20,202 bases of DNA from Rhodospirillales bacterium (GTDB lineage: Bacteria > Pseudomonadota > Alphaproteobacteria > Acetobacterales > Acetobacteraceae). The notes under the pieces are model-generated. The model was not told the DNA's origin. It worked only from the letters and a program-made list of their open reading frames with translations, and searched no databases. Location: contig JANXXW010000433.1 of the NCBI GenBank assembly GCA_025350425.1, positions 1 to 20,202 of the forward strand. The letters run 5' to 3'. A program made the position numbers and the translations under genes. Positions 7,050 to 13,659 of the stretch are shown here, piece after piece. Each line of letters starts with the position of its first letter. Position 1 is the first letter of the stretch.

Positions 7050-8720
7050 TCAGGCCTTTGCCGCCGCCGCACGCAATTGTGTGATGGTGGCGCGGCTGGT
7101 GATTTGTTCGGGATCGGTGCGGAGTTCGATCACCGCCGGCTTGCCGCTTGCGACGGCGCGGCGGAAGGCGGGGGTGAAGTCAGTGGTCGCCGATACCGTC
7201 TCGCCATGGCCGCCGAAGGCTTCGATGAAGCGCGCAAAATCAGGGTTGGTGAGCGCGGTGCCGGAGACCCGGCCGGGGTAAGCACGTTCCTGATACATGC
7301 GGATCGTGCCGTACATCGCGTTGTTGAACACCAGCACGATGGGCGCCACGTCGTGATGGAACGCCGTAGCGATTTCCTGCCCTGTCATGAGGAACCCGCC
7401 ATCGCCGACGCAGGCCACGACCTGTCGTCCGCGATGGGAGATGGCGGCGCCGATCGCGGCCGGGACGGCATAGCCCATGGCACCGTTGGTCGGGCCGATG
7501 AAGCGCTGGCCGTCGCGGAAATTGATGAAGCGGGGCGGCCAGGTTGCGAAGTTGCCGGCGTCGCATGTGATGATGGCGTCGGGCGCCAGCAATTCGGCCA
7601 ATTCGCGCATTACCTGGCCGAGGTCTAGCAAGCCGGTCTGCTCAGGGGTCGCCATGCCGGCCATGCGGAGGGCGCGCAGCTCATGCGTCCAGGCGGACCA
7701 GGGCTTGCTGGCGGGCTTCGGAAGTGCGGCGAGGGCATGGGCCGCAACGTTTATATCGGCGACGATGCCCAAGGCGGGGCGGAAGACGCGGCCGATTTCC
7801 GAGGCATCGGGGTAGATGTGAACAATCGGGACGCCACCGGCGGCGGGGAACAGGGTGTAGCCCTGGGTCACGGCCTCGCCGAGACGGGTGCCGATGGCGA
7901 GGATGAGGTCGGCCTCGCGGGCGCGGGCCACCAGAGCAGGGTCGGAGCCGACGCCGAGGTCGCCCACAAAGTTCTCCTGGGTGCCGTCATAGAGCGCCTG
8001 CCGCCGGAAGCCGACCGTGGTGGGGATGTCGTGCCCCACCAGGAAATCGCGGATGTCGGCGCGGCCCTGTTCGCTCCAGCGCGAGCCTCCGAGGATGGCG
8101 AGCGGCTTGCGGGCATCCGCGAGCAAAGTGGCGAGGGCCTGGATGGCGCGGGGATCGGGGAAGGCGTGGCTGACCGGGGCGGGGCCGATGTCGGGCACGT
8201 CGACCAGGCGTTTCTGCATTTCCTCCGATAGCGCGATCACCACCGGGCCAGGCCGCCCCGTGGTGGCGACGTCCATGGCGTGGGCGACCAGTTCGGGAAT
8301 GCGCGCGGCGTCGTCGATCTGCGTCACCCATTTGGCGAGCGGCTGGAACATCCGGCGGTAATCGACTTCCTGAAAGCTGTCGCGATCGGTTTCCTCAAAC
8401 GGGATCTGGCCCACGAACAACAGGAGCGGCGTGCTGTCCTGTTGCGCGATATGCACGCCGATCGAGCCGTGGCAGGCGCCGGGGCCGCGGGTCACGAACG
8501 CCGCAGCCGGACGCCCGGTCAGTTTGCCGTAGGCTTCGGCCATGTTCACGCATCCGGCCTCGAACCGGCAGGTGATCAGTTCGATCTGATCCTGCACCGC
8601 ATACAGACCGTCGAGCACGTCGAGATAGCTCTCACCCGGCACCGCGAACACATGGCGTATCCCTTGCGCCACCAGCGCGTCGGCCAGAATCCGTCCACCT
8701 GTGCGTAACATGCCGCTCAT
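7050..8720 (-). CDS. ThDP-dependent enzyme, acetolactate synthase-like
   Basis: A 556-residue thiamine-diphosphate enzyme with the three-domain layout of the acetolactate synthase/benzoylformate decarboxylase superfamily. The N-terminal PYR domain contains the catalytic Glu54 in CRFEAGCVNMAEAYGKLTG. A central domain contains LAILGGSRWSEQ and LILAIGTRLGEAV. The C-terminal PP domain has the ThDP motif, GDG at 439-441 through FNN ending at 467. ATG 8720 (MSGMLRTGG) is chosen; the frame is open to 8861, but that extension has no family similarity and overlaps the divergent RAM-domain gene. GGGGA lies shortly before the ATG. It is a stand-alone gene without a small regulatory subunit (ilvN/ilvH) nearby, so it is probably not the biosynthetic acetolactate synthase. 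The substrate (a 2-keto acid, oxalyl-CoA or similar) cannot be decided here. Confidence 0.88.
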   Translation of the reverse strand: MSGMLRTGGRILADALVAQGIRHVFAVPGESYLDVLDGLYAVQDQIELITCRFEAGCVNMAEAYGKLTGRPAAAFVTRGPGACHGSIGVHIAQQDSTPLLLFVGQIPFEETDRDSFQEVDYRRMFQPLAKWVTQIDDAARIPELVAHAMDVATTGRPGPVVIALSEEMQKRLVDVPDIGPAPVSHAFPDPRAIQALATLLADARKPLAILGGSRWSEQGRADIRDFLVGHDIPTTVGFRRQALYDGTQENFVGDLGVGSDPALVARAREADLILAIGTRLGEAVTQGYTLFPAAGGVPIVHIYPDASEIGRVFRPALGIVADINVAAHALAALPKPASKPWSAWTHELRALRMAGMATPEQTGLLDLGQVMRELAELLAPDAIITCDAGNFATWPPRFINFRDGQRFIGPTNGAMGYAVPAAIGAAISHRGRQVVACVGDGGFLMTGQEIATAFHHDVAPIVLVFNNAMYGTIRMYQERAYPGRVSGTALTNPDFARFIEAFGGHGETVSATTDFTPAFRRAVASGKPAVIELRTDPEQITSRATITQLRAAAAKA

Positions 8721-8754
8721 GCCGTGTCCCCAATGATACCGGGAATAGAGTTTA

Positions 8755-8802
8755 GCCGGGCCGCGCGCTTGCGCCAGCCCAGTTGGCGAAGCGCAGCCCG
8801 GC
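8755..8802. repeat. Long near-perfect hairpin between divergent genes
   Basis: Three consecutive helices stack on each other. GCCGGGC (8755-8761) pairs with GCCCGGC (8796-8802), GCGCTT (8765-8770) with AAGCGC (8789-8794), and CGCCA (8772-8776) with TGGCG (8784-8788). The loop is 7 nt; only the bulges 8762-8764, 8771 and 8795 are unpaired. That is 18 base pairs in 48 nt. It lies upstream of both the ThDP enzyme and the RAM-domain gene, so it is not in the usual place for a terminator. Confidence 0.7.
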
Positions 8803-8835
8803 GTGGCATCGTCGGGCGTAACCAGGAGGGCGCCC

Positions 8836-9087
8836 GTGCGACCGATATTCGTGATGATCAAATGTGAGATGGGGCAGGCCTACAGCGTGGCCAAGCGGGC
8901 GGCAGACGAGATCAGCGAGCTTTCGGAGCTGCATTCCACGTCTGGGCAATACGATCTTTTGGGGAAGTTCTACCTGGAGGCCGAACAGGACACAGGCCTG
9001 TTTGTGACCGAAAAAATCCAGACGCTTCCAGGCGTGAAAGACACCTACACGCTGATAACTTTTAATGCTTTTACCGGCGGGGCGTGA
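8836..9087 (+). CDS. Stand-alone Lrp/AsnC-type ligand-binding (RAM) domain protein
   Basis: An 83-residue protein made only of the AsnC_trans_reg (RAM) fold. VRPIFVMIKCEMGQAYSVAK forms the first strand and helix, HSTSGQYDLLGKFYLE the characteristic G-x-YDLL strand, and GVKDTYTLITFNAF the final helix-strand of the alpha-beta sandwich. The DNA-binding helix-turn-helix of full-length Lrp regulators is absent. Such domains normally bind amino acids and form dimers or octamers; stand-alone versions are known in bacteria but most have no assigned role. The GTG start at 8836 is fixed by AGGAGG (8824-8829), 6 nt upstream. It diverges from the ThDP enzyme gene. It may sense an amino acid or modulate a partner Lrp protein; that is inference. 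Confidence 0.85.
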   Translation: MRPIFVMIKCEMGQAYSVAKRAADEISELSELHSTSGQYDLLGKFYLEAEQDTGLFVTEKIQTLPGVKDTYTLITFNAFTGGA

Positions 9088-9107
9088 TCACGGCGACCCA
9101 GCGAAGT

Positions 9108-9183
<76 letters not shown>

Positions 9184-9198
9184 CCAGTTCGGGCCGCC

Positions 9199-9227
9199 CG
9201 TATAGCGAAGGGTGCGCCGGGACGCAA
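9199..9227 (-). promoter_or_regulatory. Promoter for tRNA-Asn
   Basis: On the minus strand TTGCGT (9227-9222) is 17 nt from TATACG (9204-9199). The predicted start near 9192 lies about 9 nt before the mature tRNA 5' end. Three and four matches to consensus; spacing and position support it. Confidence 0.45.
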
Positions 9228-9264
9228 ACCGGTTTCTTGGCTTTGGGTCAGTGTTCGCGTCCCG

Positions 9265-9294
9265 TTGATGTCGGGCGCGTTGATGTTGTATGAC
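9265..9294 (+). promoter_or_regulatory. Possible promoter for tRNA-Leu
   Basis: TTGATG (9265-9270) is followed after 18 nt by TATGAC (9289-9294), four of six matches each. The predicted start near 9301 leaves only about 3 nt before the mature tRNA, which is short but possible. Confidence 0.35.
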
Positions 9295-9303
9295 GTTGTC
9301 GGC

Positions 9304-9387
9304 GCGAGAGTGGCGGAACGGTAGACGCAGTCGACTCAAAATCGACCGGCGAAGGTCATGGGGGTTCGAATCCCCCCTCTCGCACCA
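9304..9387 (+). tRNA. tRNA-Leu(CAA)
   Basis: Acceptor GCGAGAG pairs with CTCTCGC, followed by A and an encoded CCA (9385-9387). The anticodon stem GTCGA/TCGAC encloses loop CTCAAAA with anticodon CAA, which reads UUG. The D arm begins TGGCGGAACGGTAGACGC. A 13-14 nt variable arm places it in the class II (Leu/Ser) group, and the T arm is GGGGGTTCGAATCCCCC. Total 84 nt. Confidence 0.96.
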
Positions 9388-9463
9388 CTAGCTTCCAGTG
9401 ATCTTTGCCCAACCTGCCGCGTTCATACGGCTCACGTAGGAGGGCTTCAAAATTAAGACTGTG

Positions 9464-9727
9464 ATGTTTGCGACCGTTGTGGCGGTGATAGCCGGATTCG
9501 CGATGAGCTCGCAGCCGGCTGACGCGGCAGGCTGCCTGAAGGGCGCCGCGGTGGGCGGAGTGGCTGGCCACGTCGCCGGCGGCCACGGACTGCTCGGAGC
9601 GGGCGCCGGCTGCGTGATCGGGCGGCACGAGGCCAACAAATCCGCGCGCAACCAAGCCGCGCAGAGCCAGAATTCTCGCTCCCAGGATCAAGGCGCCACG
9701 GGGTCGGAAGGCCCGCCGCAGCGCTGA
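9464..9727 (+). CDS. Small exported glycine-zipper protein
   Basis: An 87-residue protein from ATG 9464. It has a hydrophobic signal sequence (FATVVAVIAGFAMSSQPADA, cleavage probably after ADA). A glycine-zipper segment with repeated small residues follows (AAVGGVAGHVAGGHGLLGAG, then AGCVIGRHEANK). The tail is polar, rich in Gln, Ser and Asn. This resembles short glycine-zipper proteins of the cell envelope; no enzyme function is suggested. The start is odd. A strong Shine-Dalgarno AGGAGGG at 9438-9444 is 19 nt from ATG 9464 and 16 nt from GTG 9461, but 7 nt from an in-frame ATT at 9452. That ATT would give MKTVMFATVV, a better signal peptide with a positive charge. A lipid attachment at AAGC near the end of the signal is possible but the box is poor. 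It lies about 76 nt after tRNA-Leu. Confidence 0.75.
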   Translation: MFATVVAVIAGFAMSSQPADAAGCLKGAAVGGVAGHVAGGHGLLGAGAGCVIGRHEANKSARNQAAQSQNSRSQDQGATGSEGPPQR

Positions 9728-9752
9728 TACTCGGCTAGAGTTGCACTCGGTC

Positions 9753-9784
9753 CGGGCTGACCGCCTTCCCAGGCAGTCAGCCCG
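9753..9784. terminator. Hairpin between convergent genes
   Basis: CGGGCTGAC (9753-9761) pairs perfectly with GTCAGCCCG (9776-9784), with an inner GCC/GGC (9763-9765/9772-9774). It lies between the ends of the glycine-zipper gene and the small lipoprotein gene and includes the latter's stop codon. There is no U-tract on either strand, so a bidirectional terminator is likely but not certain. Confidence 0.5.
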
Positions 9785-9950
9785 CGCCAGTGAACATGCC
9801 GGGCGAAAGCGGATTGATATTGCTTCCTGGGGTGTAGACGCCGCCGGGTATCATTCCCAGTCCGCCGACGGTGTAGTTGGAGTTCGTGCAGCCGGCCAGG
9901 AATGCCATCATCAACAGTGCCAGGATGAGAGGCGTGCGAAGTGTTTGCAT
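9777..9950 (-). CDS. Small lipoprotein, unknown function
   Basis: A 57-residue product starting MQTLRTPLILALLMMAFLAG followed by Cys21: a short basic start, a hydrophobic stretch and a textbook LAGC lipobox. The mature part is only 37 residues, rich in Gly, Pro, Asn and Thr (GGLGMIPGGVYTPGSNINPL), with no recognisable domain. The internal ATG at 9950 is chosen because it places the lipobox correctly; the frame is open to 10085 but that part overlaps the dehydrogenase gene. It lies 20 nt downstream of the dehydrogenase on the same strand and may be cotranscribed. Similar tiny lipoproteins are common; function unknown. Confidence 0.7.
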   Translation of the reverse strand: MQTLRTPLILALLMMAFLAGCTNSNYTVGGLGMIPGGVYTPGSNINPLSPGMFTGAG

Positions 9951-9970
9951 GGCCAGTGCAACGTGGAAAA

Positions 9971-10981
9971 TCACCCAGCGTTGCGCTGCAGCACTTCGGG
10001 GTTGACCGTGAAGCCGGGATCGATCCGGCCGTCCAGCGTATCGAGCAGGTTCAGCACGGCGCGCTGGGACATCTTCTCGTAGCATTCCAACGGAGCGGCA
10101 GCGTTGTGCGGGCTCAGCACCACGTTGGACAGGCCGAACAGGCTGTTTTCCTTATCCGGCGGCTCGCGTTGCAGCACATCAAGGCCGGCGGCCTCGATGG
10201 TACCGTTGGTCAGCGCGGTGGCGAGCGCGGCTTCGTCCACGAGGCTGCCACGGGCCGTGTTGATGAGCCAGGCAGTCGGTTTCATGCGGGCCAGGAAGGC
10301 CGCGTCGATCATGTTGCGCGTGGACGCCGAGAGCGGGCAGTGCAGTGTCACGATGTCGGCCTCGGCGATAGCGTCGGAGAGGTCGGGCGCCGGGATGTGC
10401 CCGTCGGCGGCGATGCGGGGTGTGGGGAAGGCGGGGTCGTTCACCATGACCTCCATGCCGAAGGCGCTGCAGAGCCGGGCGACGCGCGTTCCAATGCGGC
10501 CGTAGCCGATCACGAGCACGCGGCGGCCGGCAAGTTCGTGCATCCGGCGGCCGGATTGAAGCATCCACGTGCCGGTGCGCACGCTGGCATCCATCTCGAT
10601 CGTGCGGCGCGCGACGGTGAGCATCAGCATCATGGTGTGTTCGGCGACCGATTGATCGTTGGCGCCGTTGACCACCCCGACCAGGACGCCGCGCCGCGTG
10701 CAGGCCGGGATGTCGAGGCTGTCGTAACCAACGCCGAAGCGGCTGATGGCGCGCAGGCGCGGGGCGAGGGCCAGCAGGTCTTCGTCCACCCGTTCGAGCC
10801 CGACCATGACCGCATCGGCGTCACCGATGGTCTCGGTCAGTTCGCGTTGCATGGGAGGGCCGCGGAAGGCGGTGGTGAGGACGGTGAGGGCAATGTCCGA
10901 CCGCGCCTCCAGCAGGGCCATGGCGGCGGGGTGCAGGGCACGGCAAAGGACAATTTTATACATAGTTGCACAAGCTTGCAT
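9971..10981 (-). CDS. D-isomer-specific 2-hydroxyacid dehydrogenase
   Basis: A 336-residue NAD(P)-dependent oxidoreductase of the D-2-hydroxyacid dehydrogenase/phosphoglycerate dehydrogenase family, interconverting a 2-keto acid and a D-2-hydroxy acid. The nucleotide-binding motif is VLVIGYGRIGTRVA (GxGxxG at 159-164). The catalytic triad is intact: Arg244 in INTARGSLVDEAAL, Glu273 in GLDVLQREPP and His292 in LSPHNAAA. It is shorter than SerA and lacks an ACT domain, so it is probably a general hydroxyacid (for example glyoxylate/hydroxypyruvate-like) reductase rather than the serine enzyme; the substrate is not decidable. ATG 10981 is used; ATG 10963 (MYKIVLCRALHP) is an equally good start and neither has a clear Shine-Dalgarno. 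It diverges from leuA. Confidence 0.9.
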   Translation of the reverse strand: MQACATMYKIVLCRALHPAAMALLEARSDIALTVLTTAFRGPPMQRELTETIGDADAVMVGLERVDEDLLALAPRLRAISRFGVGYDSLDIPACTRRGVLVGVVNGANDQSVAEHTMMLMLTVARRTIEMDASVRTGTWMLQSGRRMHELAGRRVLVIGYGRIGTRVARLCSAFGMEVMVNDPAFPTPRIAADGHIPAPDLSDAIAEADIVTLHCPLSASTRNMIDAAFLARMKPTAWLINTARGSLVDEAALATALTNGTIEAAGLDVLQREPPDKENSLFGLSNVVLSPHNAAAPLECYEKMSQRAVLNLLDTLDGRIDPGFTVNPEVLQRNAG

Positions 10982-11010
10982 CGTTCGGCCTGCGCGGATA
11001 GCCTAATGTC

Positions 11011-11064
11011 ATGTTTGCAGTGCGACTTCTCGAGGTGCTTCGACTTACGCGCCCCTGGGTGTGA
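11011..11064 (+). CDS. Candidate leucine leader peptide upstream of leuA
   Basis: A 17-codon ORF, MFAVRLLEVLRLTRPWV, ends 83 nt before the leuA ATG. Four of its residues are leucine, clustered in LLEVLRL and read by CTT/CTC codons. CCCCTGG inside its 3' end (11052-11058) can pair with CCAGGGG (11093-11099), and GCGA/TCGC lies between them, so ribosome position could change the fold. This is the layout of amino-acid attenuators. Against it, there is no U-run after the hairpin and no clear Shine-Dalgarno for the ORF. Confidence 0.35.
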   Translation: MFAVRLLEVLRLTRPWV

Positions 11065-11147
11065 CGCCGCGCGACTGATCGCCGGTACCCGTCCAGGGGA
11101 TGCAAGGCCCGATCATCGCAACGAGATTTCCCGAGGACGACCACGAC

Positions 11148-12722
11148 ATGAGCATTCAACATCCCAGCTTCGGCACGCTGGACGACAGCCGCATCATAAT
11201 CTTCGACACCACTTTGCGCGATGGCGAGCAGTCGCCCGGCTTCTCCATGAATATCCAGGAGAAGCTGCGGATGGCGACGGCCTTGACCGAACTGGGCGTG
11301 GATGTGCTGGAGGCGGGCTTCCCGATTGCCAGCCAGGGCGACTTCGAGAGCGTGAAGCTGATCGCAGAGAACATCCGAGGGCCGGTGATCACCGGGCTCG
11401 CGCGCACCGGGCGGGCCGACATCCTGCGTGCGGCCGAGGCGGTGGCGCCGGCTGAGCGAAAGCGCATTCATGTGTTCCTGAGCACGAGCCCCCTGCACAT
11501 GAAATACAAGCTGCGCATGGAGCCGGACGCGGTGCTCGCGCTGACCAGTGAAAGCGTGTTGCTGGCGCGGCAGTACACCGACGACGTTGAATGGTCGGCG
11601 GAGGATGGCAGCCGGACCGATCCCGATTTCCTGTGCCGCTGCGTCGAGGCCGCGATCCGCGCGGGGGCGACCACGATCAACGTCCCTGATACGGTCGGGT
11701 ATGCGCTGCCCGAGGATATGTTCCGCATCTTCACCATGTTGCGGGAACGCGTGCCGGGGGCCGACAGCATCGTGCTGTCCACGCATAACCATAACGATCT
11801 CGGGCTGGCAGTGGCGAACACCATCGCCGCGATCCGGGCGGGCGCGCGGCAGGTGGAGTGTACCATCAACGGCATCGGCGAGCGGGCCGGCAACGCAGCA
11901 CTCGAGGAAATCGTGATGGCGCTGCGGACGCGGCCGGATGCGGTTTCGTGCGCGCCGGCGATTGTGACCGAAAACATCATGAAGACGTCTAAGCTGCTAT
12001 CCACCATCACCGGGTTCGACGTGCAGCCGAACAAGGCGATCGTCGGACGCAACGCCTTCGCGCATGAGAGCGGCATCCATCAGGACGGCGTGCTGAAGAA
12101 CGCGGCGACCTACGAGATCATGACGCCCGAGAGCGTGGGCCTGCTGAAGTCCAGCCTCGTGATGGGCAAGCATTCCGGGCGTGCCGCGTTCCGCGACAAG
12201 CTGCGGGCGCTCGGTTACGGCGAGGTGGGCGACAACCAGTTGAACGACGCGTTCCGCCGGTTCAAGGATTTGGCCGACCGCAAGAAGACCGTCTACGACG
12301 AGGACATCTCGGCCTTGGTGGATGACGAGGTGCTGCGCGACCATGACCGCATCAAATTCGTATCGCTGGACGTGCGCAGCGGATCCAAAGTGCGGCCGAA
12401 CGCGGAACTGGAACTGGAGATCGACGGCGTGACGCGAACCGCGCACGAGTCGGGCGACGGTCCGGTGGACGCCACGTTCAATGCGATCCGTGCGTGTTTC
12501 ACGCACGAGGCGATGCTGGTTCTGTTTTCGGTAGGTGCTGTGACGGAAGGGACGGACGCGCAGGCGCGTGTGACGGTTCGTTTGCAGGAAGATGGCAAGA
12601 TGGTGGACGGTCAGGGGTCCGACACCGACACGATCGTGGCGTCCGCACGGGCCTATGTTCATGCGCTGAACAAGCTGCTGGTGAAGCGCGTGCGGACAGA
12701 GCCGGTGGCTTTGTCGGCCTGA
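11148..12722 (+). CDS. leuA: 2-isopropylmalate synthase
   Basis: LeuA condenses 2-ketoisovalerate and acetyl-CoA to 2-isopropylmalate, the committed step of leucine synthesis. The 524-residue protein has the catalytic TIM barrel with IIFDTTLRDGEQSPGFSM (Arg24-Asp25) and the metal-binding STHNHNDLG (His213, His215). GIGERAGNAALEEI and the flexible-linker stretch AHESGIHQDGVLKN come next. The C-terminal LeuA dimerisation/allosteric domain (about 380-515), where leucine inhibits the enzyme, ends in DTDTIVASARAYVHALNKLL. Length is typical of the long LeuA type. ATG 11148 is chosen (GAGGA at 11133-11137, 10 nt upstream); an upstream ATG at 11100 adds 16 residues without similarity. It is a single gene followed by a strong terminator. 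Control by a leader peptide is possible. Confidence 0.96.
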   Translation: MSIQHPSFGTLDDSRIIIFDTTLRDGEQSPGFSMNIQEKLRMATALTELGVDVLEAGFPIASQGDFESVKLIAENIRGPVITGLARTGRADILRAAEAVAPAERKRIHVFLSTSPLHMKYKLRMEPDAVLALTSESVLLARQYTDDVEWSAEDGSRTDPDFLCRCVEAAIRAGATTINVPDTVGYALPEDMFRIFTMLRERVPGADSIVLSTHNHNDLGLAVANTIAAIRAGARQVECTINGIGERAGNAALEEIVMALRTRPDAVSCAPAIVTENIMKTSKLLSTITGFDVQPNKAIVGRNAFAHESGIHQDGVLKNAATYEIMTPESVGLLKSSLVMGKHSGRAAFRDKLRALGYGEVGDNQLNDAFRRFKDLADRKKTVYDEDISALVDDEVLRDHDRIKFVSLDVRSGSKVRPNAELELEIDGVTRTAHESGDGPVDATFNAIRACFTHEAMLVLFSVGAVTEGTDAQARVTVRLQEDGKMVDGQGSDTDTIVASARAYVHALNKLLVKRVRTEPVALSA

Positions 12723-12731
12723 AGAAGCCGT

Positions 12732-12758
12732 CTCGTAAGGTTTTGCGAGGAGATTTTT
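12732..12758 (+). terminator. Rho-independent terminator of leuA
   Basis: CTCGTAA (12732-12738) pairs with TTGCGAG (12743-12749) with one wobble across a GGTT loop. A run of five T (12754-12758) follows. It starts 10 nt after the leuA stop. Confidence 0.8.
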
Positions 12759-13074
12759 CCGACAACCCATAGTCGGTCGGTGGATCTTAACCGGTTGTTA
12801 TCCTCGCGGCTCCATACTCGCTTTGAGGGCGTGTAGCCGCGAGACCAGCATTGTTGGATCGGCAGCCGCCCGGTGACGAGGTGGCTGGTATTGCCGATCT
12901 TAGCGTGTTCATGCGCTGGCCGAGTTATTGGCCTCACGCGTGCGGATGACGCCAGTCATGCCACCGCATTGGCTGACGAGTATGTGACTACAAGCATAAG
13001 TGCCGCCAACGGGTTAAACCCTGGCGAAAAGTTGGTCCCTCAGCGATCATCAGCTTCTTTAAGGGATGTTTGTC
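12759..13074. other. Gene-free stretch with one inverted repeat
   Basis: About 315 nt between leuA's terminator and the lipoprotein gene hold no convincing coding frame. The only clear structure is a perfect 9-bp inverted repeat, CTCGCGGCT (12803-12811) and AGCCGCGAG (12835-12843), spaced by 23 nt. The promoter of the downstream lipoprotein gene should lie in the right half, but I could not find a convincing -35/-10 pair. A small RNA is possible but unsupported. Confidence 0.4.
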
Positions 13075-13530
13075 ATGCCTGTACGGTTGCAGACTATTGC
13101 CGCTTTTCGGGGACGTAATTTTGTCAACGCGGGGCTCGGCGTGGCTTTGATGATGTCGGTTGCGGCCTGTGCCACGCAGCAGCAAATGGTGGCGAGCAAG
13201 GAGGATAGTTTTGCGGCGGCCGGCTTTGTCGCCCGGCCCGCGAATACCCCGGAGCGGCAAGCCATGTTGAGCAGGCTTCCCGCCAACCGTTTCGTCCAAC
13301 GATCCCGCGGCGACACCATCAGCTACGTCTACGCTGATCCAGTCGTCTGCCAATGTATATATGTCGGTTCGCAACAGGCGTACGGCCGATACCGGGACGC
13401 GTTGCAGCAGCAACACATCGCCACCGAGCAGGAACTCTCCGCGCAGATGTATTCCGATTCAGCCTGGAACTGGGGCGGCTGGGGACCCTGGGGCACGGAT
13501 TTCGCGTATGGCCCCGGTTACGGGTGGTAG
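13075..13530 (+). CDS. Lipoprotein of unknown function
   Basis: A 151-residue predicted lipoprotein. A basic start (MPVRLQTIAAFRGRNF) precedes a hydrophobic stretch and the lipobox SVAAC with Cys32. The mature protein has a mixed region with the pattern NTPERQAMLSRLPANRF, then FVQRSRGDTISYVYADPVVC and CQCIYVGSQQAYGRYRDALQ. It ends in an aromatic and Gly-rich tail (WNWGGWGPWGTDFAYGPGYG). It resembles hypothetical lipoproteins of acetic-acid-type alphaproteobacteria; I recognise no functional domain. The ATG at 13075 is preferred over 13066 because AAGGG at 13061-13065 gives a proper 9-nt spacing. It faces the SDR gene convergently across a strong hairpin. Confidence 0.82.
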   Translation: MPVRLQTIAAFRGRNFVNAGLGVALMMSVAACATQQQMVASKEDSFAAAGFVARPANTPERQAMLSRLPANRFVQRSRGDTISYVYADPVVCQCIYVGSQQAYGRYRDALQQQHIATEQELSAQMYSDSAWNWGGWGPWGTDFAYGPGYGW

Positions 13531-13563
13531 CTCGCTTCCAGCGGTAGTCCAGACTTGCGGGGT

Positions 13564-13603
13564 GCCGACTTCAGGCCGGTTGCGTTATCGGCTTGAAGTC
13601 GGC
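13564..13603. terminator. Strong hairpin between convergent genes
   Basis: GCCGACTTCA (13564-13573) pairs perfectly with TGAAGTCGGC (13594-13603). A G-T wobble (13574/13593) and GCCG/CGGC (13575-13578/13589-13592) extend it to a 15-bp stem with a 10-nt loop. It lies between the convergent lipoprotein and SDR genes. No U-tract is seen on either side, so terminator function is likely but a palindromic repeat element is not excluded. Confidence 0.55.
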
Positions 13604-13659
13604 GTGTAGTCAGGCGTTCGATTTCGTCATGATCGGGCTTGCCCGGCAGTGCCCGTTGT

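Noticed and set aside
8721..8835. Thiamine pyrophosphate riboswitch upstream of the ThDP enzyme
   Set aside because: The CUGAGA core of the TPP riboswitch is absent, and the enzyme uses rather than makes thiamine diphosphate.
9941..11455. Long open frame spanning the hydroxyacid dehydrogenase and leuA start
   Set aside because: It is antisense to a gene with an intact catalytic triad and then out of frame with leuA, with no recognisable protein pattern.
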